This document shows, one piece after another, positions 1-5,090 of a stretch of 5,090 nt of DNA (positions are counted from its first letter, which is position 1; each line of letters begins with the position of its first letter). The notes beneath the pieces were generated by a model. That model worked only from the letters and a program-made list of their open reading frames with translations. It did no database searches and was not told the origin of the DNA. The position numbers and the translations under genes were made by a program. Source of the DNA: Alteromonadaceae bacterium (GTDB taxonomy: Bacteria > Pseudomonadota > Gammaproteobacteria > Pseudomonadales > Oleiphilaceae); contig JABXHG010000157.1 of NCBI GenBank assembly GCA_013393545.1, forward strand, positions 1-5,090, in the 5' to 3' direction.

Positions 1-657
1 TTCCCCTTCAAGGTAGGGCATGCGCGGGGCGTCTGAATTGAAGGTGCGCACCGACGGCATCAGCTCCGAGAGCTTCTCGTAGGCTTCTTCAATTTCATCC
101 GGATTGGTGCTGTTGCCGGAATAACCCAGAACCCGCAGGCCCACGTGGAACACTTCACGCATGTCGTTGGTCAGCATCACCTGCCCTTCAAAGCGCTCGT
201 CCCAGAGGTCTTCCCAGGCTGTCACTTCGCTTTCCACATCGGCGGTGTCCACGGCCAGACCGGTGGTGCCCCACAGGTAAGGCACGCTGTACTGATTGTC
301 CGGGTCAATATCCAGATTGACCAGTTCCGGGTCGAGGTTATCGAAGCCTTCAATCTTGCTGCGGTCGATCGGCATCAGCAGATCTTCCTGGCGCATCTTG
401 CTCACGTAATAGGTGGAGGGCACGGCCAGATCATAGGCAGCACTGTCATCAAGCAGCTTGAGACGGGCGTACATGGCCTCATTGCTGTCGTAGGTGGTGT
501 AGACCACCTGGATACCTGTTTCTTCGGTGAACCGGTCCAGCACTTCCTGGGGCATGTATTCCGACCAGTTGTACAGGTTCAGCACTTCCGGCTCTTCCGA
601 ACCAGTGCAGCCTGTCAAACCCACCACCAGCAGGCTGGCCAGTGCAATTTTCTTCAT
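1..657 (-). CDS. potD: Spermidine/putrescine ABC transporter substrate-binding lipoprotein PotD (partial, C-terminus beyond the window)
   Basis: This protein captures polyamines outside the inner membrane and delivers them to PotB/PotC. Translating the minus strand from the ATG at 657 gives 219 residues with no stop up to base 1; E. coli PotD has about 348, so roughly the last third is missing. The start is fixed by an AAGGAG six bases upstream, and the ATG overlaps the potC stop. The N-terminus is a short signal (MKKIALASLLVVGLTGC) with lipobox LTGC, so Cys17 is the predicted lipidated residue. The mature part closely follows E. coli PotD: YNWSEY near residue 29, VPSTYYV near 79, VPYLWG near 125, TNDMREVF near 163. 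Residues equivalent to the E. coli spermidine contacts W34, Y37, S83, Y85, D168 and E171 are present as W31, Y34, S81, Y83, D165 and E168. The other contacts lie in the missing part, so spermidine versus putrescine preference cannot be settled. Confidence 0.95.
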   Translation of the reverse strand, partial: MKKIALASLLVVGLTGCTGSEEPEVLNLYNWSEYMPQEVLDRFTEETGIQVVYTTYDSNEAMYARLKLLDDSAAYDLAVPSTYYVSKMRQEDLLMPIDRSKIEGFDNLDPELVNLDIDPDNQYSVPYLWGTTGLAVDTADVESEVTAWEDLWDERFEGQVMLTNDMREVFHVGLRVLGYSGNSTNPDEIEEAYEKLSELMPSVRTFNSDAPRMPYLEGE

Positions 658-1424
658 TGTTTGCTCCTTGTAAGTATCCATTGCGACAACATCAGCATGA
701 CCAGTGAGAACACCAGCAACAACGTGCCCAGGGCGTTCACCTCGGGCTTCAGGCCCACACGTACCATCGAGTAGATACGCAGGGGCAGGATTTCATAACT
801 CGGGCCACTGACAAAGGTGCTTACCACCACATCGTCCAGTGACAGTGTAAAACCCAATAGCCAACCTGCCAGCAACGCGGGCATGATCACCGGAATCAGT
901 ACCGTTCGGGTCATGGTGAAATCGTTGGCGCCCAGGTCTCTGGCGGCTTCCGGCAAGCGCTCATCGAAGCCGCTCAGGCGCGCCATCACGGTAATCACCA
1001 CGAACGGCAGGCAGAAGGTCACGTGCGCCAGCAGCAATGACACATAGCCCAGCTGCAGGCCCACCAGCAGGAACAGGGCCAGCAGGGAAATGGCCAGCAC
1101 GATTTCCGGCGACATCATCACCACAAACAGCATGCCGTTCAGCACCTTTTTGCCCCTGAACCGGTAGCGGTGCAGCGCCAGCGCGGTGAGGGCACCAATC
1201 AAGGTGGATACCGTGGCCGCAGACAGCGCCAACCAGAGAGAATTCCACATGGCCTCAACCATGGCGCGGTTGTTGAACAGGGCCTCGTACCAGCGCCAGC
1301 TCAACCCACCCCACTCGTAGCCGGTGCGCGAATCGTTGAAGGAAAACACCACCAGCACGATGATCGGCGCATAAAGCAGCAGGTAAACCAGGGTCAGGTA
1401 GGTGCGGGGCAGCCAGCGGTTCAT
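654..1424 (-). CDS. potC: Spermidine/putrescine ABC transporter permease PotC
   Basis: Inner-membrane permease, one of two that form the polyamine channel. The 256 residues compare with about 264 in E. coli PotC, and alignment from memory is close along the whole length: YAPIIVLVVFSFN near 18, the LHRYRFRGKK loop near 84, MLFVVMMSPEIVLAISLL near 98, and SLDDVVVSTFVSGPSYEILP near 195. About six hydrophobic segments are visible (around 9-29, 61-83, 97-121, 127-148, 178-199, 232-251). The cytoplasmic EAA loop that docks on the ATPase is at about 157-187 (LPEAARDLGANDF, then LIPVIMPALLAG). The ATG shares four bases with the potB stop (ATGA), and a strong GGAGG lies seven bases upstream inside potB. 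The stop likewise overlaps the potD start by four bases. This points to coupled translation in a single potABCD message. No defects are seen. Confidence 0.96.
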   Translation of the reverse strand: MNRWLPRTYLTLVYLLLYAPIIVLVVFSFNDSRTGYEWGGLSWRWYEALFNNRAMVEAMWNSLWLALSAATVSTLIGALTALALHRYRFRGKKVLNGMLFVVMMSPEIVLAISLLALFLLVGLQLGYVSLLLAHVTFCLPFVVITVMARLSGFDERLPEAARDLGANDFTMTRTVLIPVIMPALLAGWLLGFTLSLDDVVVSTFVSGPSYEILPLRIYSMVRVGLKPEVNALGTLLLVFSLVMLMLSQWILTRSKQ

Positions 1425-2278
1425 ACACCGTCCTCCCCGAGTCGTTTTTTACTGAGTTTGTGGGCAAACATCAGAAATGCCATGGCCAGGGTCAGCAGGA
1501 TGCTGGCGGCCGCCCCGAACGGCCAGTTACGGGCGTCCAGGAACTGGTTCTTGATGACGTTGCCCACCAGCAGGTTGCGGGAGCCGCCGAGAATATCCGG
1601 TACGAAAAACAGCCCCATGGCCGGCAGCAGTACCAGCATGATGCCCGCCAGCACACCGGGCAGAGTCAGCGGCACAATCACGTGAATAAACGTGGACCAG
1701 CGCCCGGCGCCCAGATCGTGGGAGGCTCTCAGATAATCTTCCCGCAGGTCATCAAACACTGAGTACAGGGGCAGAATCATGAACGGCAGCAGCAAATAGA
1801 CCAGGCCAATGATCACCGCCCCCTCGGTGTACAAAAGCCGGAGAGGCTCTTCAATCACGCCCAGACCCTTCAGGGCATTATTCAGCAGACCGTTGGTTGC
1901 CAGAATCAGCTTCAGGGCATAGGTGCGCACCAGCGAGTTGGTCCAGAAGGGCACGATCAGCAGGAAGATCAGCAACACCTGGCGCTGTTTGGGCACTTTC
2001 GACAACGCCCAGGCGAACGGATAACCGATCAGCAGGCACACCAGCGTGGTCATCGCCGCCATGTACAGCGAATGCAGGAAAACGTCCAGATACAGCGGAT
2101 TCAGCAGCTGGCGATAGGCGTCCAGGCTGAATGGCAGAGCGATGAAGCTGCCCGGATCGCGGGTCATCACACTGGCACCCACCACCAGCAGGTTCGGGGT
2201 AAACACCAGGAACAACAACCAGCCCCAGACCAGCACCAGCACCGCCGTCTTGAACGGCTGCTGCAGGGCACTACGCAT
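1421..2278 (-). CDS. potB: Spermidine/putrescine ABC transporter permease PotB
   Basis: Inner-membrane permease that pairs with PotC. I place the start at the ATG at 2278, giving 285 residues (MRSALQQPF...), close to the usual PotB length. The open frame runs further upstream to an ATG at 2431, but that extra 51 residues would lie entirely inside potA, lack PotB character and remove the usual N-terminal helix start. Hydrophobic segments are visible at about 11-34, 66-91, 100-118, 153-175, 206-228 and 256-272. The EAA loop is at about 180-208 ([15 protein letters not shown], then VIVPLTLPG). The start overlaps the end of potA by eight bases (ATGCGTAG). A purine stretch, AAGAGG, sits 12 bases upstream, rather far for a ribosome site, so re-initiation by ribosomes finishing potA is likely. 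The stop overlaps the potC start by four bases. Confidence 0.94.
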   Translation of the reverse strand: MRSALQQPFKTAVLVLVWGWLLFLVFTPNLLVVGASVMTRDPGSFIALPFSLDAYRQLLNPLYLDVFLHSLYMAAMTTLVCLLIGYPFAWALSKVPKQRQVLLIFLLIVPFWTNSLVRTYALKLILATNGLLNNALKGLGVIEEPLRLLYTEGAVIIGLVYLLLPFMILPLYSVFDDLREDYLRASHDLGAGRWSTFIHVIVPLTLPGVLAGIMLVLLPAMGLFFVPDILGGSRNLLVGNVIKNQFLDARNWPFGAAASILLTLAMAFLMFAHKLSKKRLGEDGV

Positions 2279-3392
2279 CAATGCTGGCGTCCTCTTGCAG
2301 GGTGGCCGCCTCTTCGGGCAACAGCCACTCCCAGCCATCCACCCAGCTGACCCGCACCGGCTCACCCAGACGGTAATCGAAGGCGGGGTCGTCTTCGTCG
2401 AAAAACTCCGAGGCCAGCACTTCGGTGCCATCCTCCAGATGAATTACCGAATCCAGCGTGCTGCCTTTGTAGTTTCGCTCCACCACCTTGCCGGCCACAC
2501 CGTCTTCGTCTTCCGGTGCCAGCACCCGGATATCTTCCGGGCGCAACAGAACGTGCAGTCGCTGGCCTTCGCCAAGCTCGAAATCCGGCTTGCGGAAAGT
2601 CCGTTTCAGGCCGAACACATCCACCGTCACTGTGTCATCGCCATTGGCCTTGTCCACCTGCCCGGGGAAAAGATTGGTCTCGCCAACAAACCGGGCGGTG
2701 AACAGGTTCGCCGGGCGCTCGTATACCTCGCGCGGCGTACCCAGTTGCTGGATCTGGCCATCTTTGAGCACCACCACCCGGTCAGACATGGACAGCGCTT
2801 CTTCCTGATCGTGGGTAACAAACACGAAGGTAATGCCCAGTTCCCGCTGAAGACGCTTCAGTTCCACCTGCATGATGCGGCGCAGCTTGTAGTCCAGCGC
2901 TGACAGGGGTTCGTCGAGCAACAACAGTTTGGGCCGTTTGACCACGGCCCGGGCAATGGCCACCCGCTGCTGCTGGCCGCCGGACAGCTGGTGGGGTTTG
3001 CGTTTGGCAAAGTCTTCCAACTGAACCATGGCAAGGGCGTCTTCCACCCGCTCGCGAATCTCGTCTTTGGGGCGTTTTTCCATCTTCAGGCCATAGGCCA
3101 CATTGTCGAATACCGACATATGCGGAAACAACGCGTAATTCTGAAAAACGGTGTTCAACGGCCGGCGTTCCGGCGGGGTGTGGGTGAGATCCTGTCCACT
3201 CAGGGTAATGCGGCCATCATCCGGGTGTTCGAAACCGGCCATCATGCGCAGCAGGGTGGTTTTACCACAGCCGGAAGGGCCCAGCAGGGTAATGAATTCG
3301 CCGTCCAGGATGTCCAGATCCAGTGAATCCAGCACCTTTTTGCCGTCGAATTGCTTGGTGAGTTTGCTCAGTGAAAGCAGTGTCTGTTTCAT
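2271..3392 (-). CDS. potA: Spermidine/putrescine ABC transporter ATP-binding protein PotA
   Basis: Cytoplasmic ATPase subunit that powers polyamine import through PotB/PotC. The 373 residues match the family (E. coli PotA 378). The nucleotide-binding domain is complete: Walker A GPSGCGKT at 38-45, Q-loop Q84 in FQNYALFP, signature LSGGQ at 136-140, Walker B LLLLD at 156-160 followed by catalytic E161, D-loop SALD at 164-167, and switch His194 in THDQEEAL. The C-terminal part (about 235-360) is the TOBE-type regulatory domain, with [10 protein letters not shown] near 281 and [12 protein letters not shown] near 348. The flanking permease and PotD genes make the polyamine assignment firm; sequence alone would also allow other members of the MalK/PotA/FbpC group. 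The ATG at 3392 gives a normal N-terminus ([20 protein letters not shown]). The ribosome site is poor, with only GGGCAG nearby. It is the first gene after a terminator, so it should have its own promoter in 3393-3443, but no convincing sigma-70 boxes are visible there. Confidence 0.96.
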   Translation of the reverse strand: MKQTLLSLSKLTKQFDGKKVLDSLDLDILDGEFITLLGPSGCGKTTLLRMMAGFEHPDDGRITLSGQDLTHTPPERRPLNTVFQNYALFPHMSVFDNVAYGLKMEKRPKDEIRERVEDALAMVQLEDFAKRKPHQLSGGQQQRVAIARAVVKRPKLLLLDEPLSALDYKLRRIMQVELKRLQRELGITFVFVTHDQEEALSMSDRVVVLKDGQIQQLGTPREVYERPANLFTARFVGETNLFPGQVDKANGDDTVTVDVFGLKRTFRKPDFELGEGQRLHVLLRPEDIRVLAPEDEDGVAGKVVERNYKGSTLDSVIHLEDGTEVLASEFFDEDDPAFDYRLGEPVRVSWVDGWEWLLPEEAATLQEDASIDA

Positions 3393-3412
3393 TGGCGCTG
3401 CCCGAATTGTGA

Positions 3413-3439
3413 GCGGCCCATTTTTCCAGAAAAGGCCGC
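3413..3439. promoter_or_regulatory. Imperfect palindrome in the potA leader (possible operator or leader hairpin)
   Basis: Between the upstream terminator and the potA start, GCGGCC and GGCCGC form outer inverted arms around an inner TTTTC/GAAAA inverted pair (coding strand), with about three unpaired bases (ATG) on one side. It ends about 20 bases before the potA ATG. The position suits either a repressor site for the pot operon or a leader hairpin that would hide the weak ribosome site. No regulator family is recognised from the pattern, and a chance palindrome is possible. Confidence 0.3.
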
Positions 3440-3443
3440 AAAC

Positions 3444-3484
3444 AAAAAGGGCACGAGGATACTATCTGCACCCTCGCACCCTTT
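3444..3484 (-). terminator. Rho-independent terminator after the TRAP solute-binding protein gene
   Basis: Reading the minus strand, AAAGGGTGCGAGG pairs with CCTCGTGCCCTTT to give a 13-base-pair stem with two G-U pairs, around a 13-base loop, and the U-tract (TTTTT, then G, then TTT) follows at once. It begins about 20 bases after the stop codon at 3505. The opposite strand has only a poor U-tract, so it acts mainly on minus-strand transcription. It separates the chemoreceptor/solute-binding-protein unit from the potABCD operon. Confidence 0.85.
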
Positions 3485-3504
3485 CATTCCGACCATTTGG
3501 TAGC

Positions 3505-4576
3505 TTACTGATCTGCCACGCTATTCAGATAGGCCTTGTCTGAAATGTTGGTCCACTTGCGCACCTTGCGCAGGTATTCACGCTGAGAGGTGATAATTTC
3601 CTCCGCCAACGGGTCCTGCTCGGCGTATTCGTCCAGCAACCGGTGAGTAGTCTCACGCAAGGCGTCGATGACTTCCGGCGGGAACACCTTGTGTTCCACC
3701 TGGGGGTATTCCTCTTTCATGCGCGCCCAGGCTTCAGCACTGTCGTTGGTGCTCTTGGCGTACATGTCGTAGGCCGCCGTACGCATGGCCACCCGCAGGA
3801 TTTCCTGCAACTCTTCCGGCAGCCGGTTCCAGGTTTTCTCGTTGATCAGGAACTGCACCTCGGCGCCCGGTTCCTGCCAGCCGGAATAGTAATATTTGGC
3901 GATCTGGTGAAAGCCCATGGGGAAATCCAGGGCCGGCGCCACCCACTCCAGTGCATCAATGGTGCCCCGGTCCAGTGCCGTGTACAGCTCGCCCGGCGGC
4001 AGATTGGTCACCGCCACGCCCAGCTCGGACATCACTTCACCAGCAAAGCCCGGCGTGCGCATTTTCAGTCCCTGGAGGTCTTCAACGGAGGAGATTTCCT
4101 CGTTGAACCAGCCGCCCATCTGGTTGCCGGTGTTACCGCCCGGGAACGACAACAGACCATAGGGCTCGTAGACTTTCTGCATCAACTCCATGCCGCCGCC
4201 ATAGTAGAACCAGGCATACTGCTCCGGAGCCAGCATCCCGAAAGGTACGGTGGTGAAGTACATGGCGTTGGGGATGGAGCCTTTATAGTAATAGGAGGCA
4301 GTGTGACCCATGTCGTACTGACCGCTACGCACCAGGTCAAAGATGCCAAAAGGCGCCTTGTGCTTGTTGGACGAGTCAATGCGCACTTCAATGCGCCCGC
4401 CGGACATGGTTTCAACCATGTCCTCGAAGTGGCGGGTGGTCTCACCCAAAATGGGGGGAGTTGGGACCCCAGGTTTCAGCCAGGCGCAGGGTATAGGTTT
4501 CCTGCGCCAGCGCCGGCACACTCAGAAAGCTGGCGGCACAGGCAGCAGCCGCCAGCAGGGTGTTGCGAACACTCAC
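3505..4576 (-). CDS. TRAP transporter solute-binding protein (DctP/TakP-like), frame interrupted by a one-base shift
   Basis: Periplasmic binding protein of a TRAP transporter, probably for a small organic or 2-oxo acid. The start is GTG at 4576, with GGGAG nine bases upstream. It gives a signal peptide (MSVRNTLLAAAACAASFLSV, then PALA|QE, cleavage after residue 24). This frame reads LRLAETWGPNSPHFG and stops at TGA 4442-4444. The +1 frame then continues as GETTRHFEDMVETMSGGRIE to the TAA at 3505. Removing one base restores 356 residues, the normal family length. Family marks in restored numbering: PFGM near 111, WFYYGGG near 122, NQMGGWF near 151, LKMRTPG near 170 and LEWVAP near 209. Gln152, Arg173, Glu210, Trp211 and Glu235 fall where TakP-type proteins bind the carboxylate and its metal ion; that equivalence is from memory of the family. 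The downstream frame is intact and well conserved, so a sequencing error or very recent mutation is likelier than an old pseudogene. No DctQ/DctM genes are next to it. Confidence 0.88.
4442..4458 (-). other. Frameshift site in the TRAP solute-binding protein gene
   Basis: On the coding strand the frame reads AAC TCC CCC CAT TTT GGG TGA, with six consecutive C (plus-strand G run at 4453-4458). Dropping one C gives NSPILGE; dropping one G of GGG instead gives NSPHFGE. Both join the two halves of the protein. The first looks closer to relatives, which as I recall read like NFPIFGD here, so the C run is the most likely place of the extra base. As written, translation would end after 44 residues. 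Confidence 0.85.
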
Positions 4577-4585
4577 GTTATTATT

Positions 4586-4590
4586 CTCCC
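4586..4590 (-). promoter_or_regulatory. Ribosome binding site that decides the GTG start of the TRAP solute-binding protein
   Basis: GGGAG on the minus strand lies nine bases before the GTG at 4576, inside the 16-base gap after the chemoreceptor stop. It supports the GTG over the in-frame ATG at 4633, which would overlap the chemoreceptor gene and put 19 polar residues ahead of the signal peptide. Confidence 0.7.
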
Positions 4591-4592
4591 GA

Positions 4593-5090
4593 TCAGAACT
4601 TGAATTGACCAACCAATTCTCGCAGATGCTCACCCAGGCGCGCCAGTTCCTGGCTGGCCTCGGTGGTCTGGTTTACGCCGGTGTCGCTGCGCTGGGCTGC
4701 GTCAACAATGCGTACCACGTTCTGATTGATTTCCTCGGCCACCTGGCTTTGTTGCTCAGCCGCAGTGGCAATCTGGGTCACCTGGTCATGAATATGGCCA
4801 ACGGAGCCGACAATGGTGTTCAAAGCGCTGGTCGCATGATTGATGCGTTCCACGGTTTCTTCCGAGCTCTGGCGGGAATGGCTCATGCGCTCAACCGAGG
4901 CCTTGGATTCTTCCACGAAGCCATCGATCATCTCGCGGATCTGATCCGCCGATTCTGCTGAACGCTTGGCCAGCTGGCGCACCTCATCGGCCACCACCGA
5001 GAAGCCACGGCCATGCTCGCCGGCCCGGGCCGCTTCGATCGCGGCGTTCAGAGCCAGCAGGTTGGTTTGCTCGGTGACCGCGTGGATCAC
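4593..5090 (-). CDS. Methyl-accepting chemotaxis protein, C-terminal signalling domain (partial, N-terminus beyond the window)
   Basis: C-terminal 165 residues of a chemoreceptor; the gene runs off the right edge, so the first codon shown (GTG) is an internal Val. The cytoplasmic hairpin tip that contacts CheA and CheW is unmistakable: [19 protein letters not shown] at about residues 7-25 of the visible part, then [16 protein letters not shown] long coiled-coil return helix follows. [15 protein letters not shown] near 109 looks like a methylation segment acted on by CheR/CheB. The protein ends LVGQFKF, with no CheR-tethering NWETF-type pentapeptide, so it is a pentapeptide-lacking receptor. 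The sensor domain is outside the window, so the stimulus is unknown. The stop at 4593 is only 16 bases before the GTG of the solute-binding protein, which suggests one message and perhaps a receptor that reads the liganded binding protein, but that functional link is inference. Confidence 0.95.
   Translation of the reverse strand: MIHAVTEQTNLLALNAAIEAARAGEHGRGFSVVADEVRQLAKRSAESADQIREMIDGFVEESKASVERMSHSRQSSEETVERINHATSALNTIVGSVGHIHDQVTQIATAAEQQSQVAEEINQNVVRIVDAAQRSDTGVNQTTEASQELARLGEHLRELVGQFKF

Noticed and set aside
145..774. A 209-codon plus-strand open frame at the left end
   Set aside because: It is antisense to potD and the end of potC, both strongly supported by homology; the translation resembles no protein family.
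2279..2431. Upstream extension of potB to an ATG at 2431
   Set aside because: It lies wholly within potA in another frame and would add 51 residues not typical of PotB; the ATG at 2278 gives the normal length.
2142..2903. A 253-codon plus-strand open frame opposite potA and potB
   Set aside because: Shadow of potA/potB with no ribosome site or recognisable domain.
3404..3416. GAATTGTGAGCGG on the plus strand, identical to the left part of the E. coli lac operator
   Set aside because: Only one half-site is present; the symmetric partner is absent and there are no sugar genes nearby, so it is probably chance.
3454..3490. Possible promoter on the minus strand with TAGTAT as -10
   Set aside because: It lies in the terminator loop, the -35 match is poor, and the sequence is better explained by the hairpin.
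3505..4521. Reading the solute-binding protein as a separate gene starting at the ATG at 4521
   Set aside because: That start lies inside the signal-peptide coding region in the wrong frame and gives an Arg/Pro-rich N-terminus without a signal; the true N-terminus is in the neighbouring frame.
3643..4608. A 321-codon plus-strand open frame opposite the TRAP solute-binding protein gene
   Set aside because: It is the antisense of a clearly recognised protein, its translation is rich in His, Gln and Arg without any domain, and such long shadows are common in GC-rich genes.

Overview
The window comes from a Gram-negative bacterium, most likely a marine gammaproteobacterium. Marinobacter or a relative is my best guess, but that is an inference from protein style and moderately high GC, not a proven assignment. 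All six genes lie on the minus strand, so transcription runs from high to low coordinates, and the coding density is very high. The only real intergenic gap is 112 bases, at 3393-3504.

Right part (5090 to 3505): the C-terminal signalling tip of a methyl-accepting chemotaxis protein enters from the right edge. Sixteen bases after its stop, a periplasmic TRAP-type solute-binding protein of the DctP/TakP kind begins. Its frame is broken after about 40 codons by a one-base surplus at or near a run of six C (coding strand). The two halves join perfectly when one base is removed. A good rho-independent terminator at 3444-3484 closes this unit. No TRAP membrane subunits (DctQ/DctM) lie between it and the next operon.

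Left part (3392 to 1): a complete-order polyamine ABC transporter operon, potA-potB-potC-potD, with potD cut by the left edge. PotA is the ATPase, PotB and PotC are the two permeases, and PotD is the substrate-binding protein. Genes overlap by 8, 4 and 4 bases, so translation is probably coupled. The system should import spermidine and/or putrescine: PotD captures the polyamine outside the inner membrane and hands it to PotB/PotC, and PotA drives transport by ATP hydrolysis. PotD here starts with a lipoprotein signal (lipobox LTGC), unlike the soluble E. coli PotD.

I see no CRISPR array, RNA gene, insertion sequence or unknown multi-gene system. The points worth a second look are the dctP frameshift, the chemoreceptor/solute-binding-protein pair without transporter membrane genes, the lipoprotein form of PotD, and an imperfect palindrome ahead of potA.
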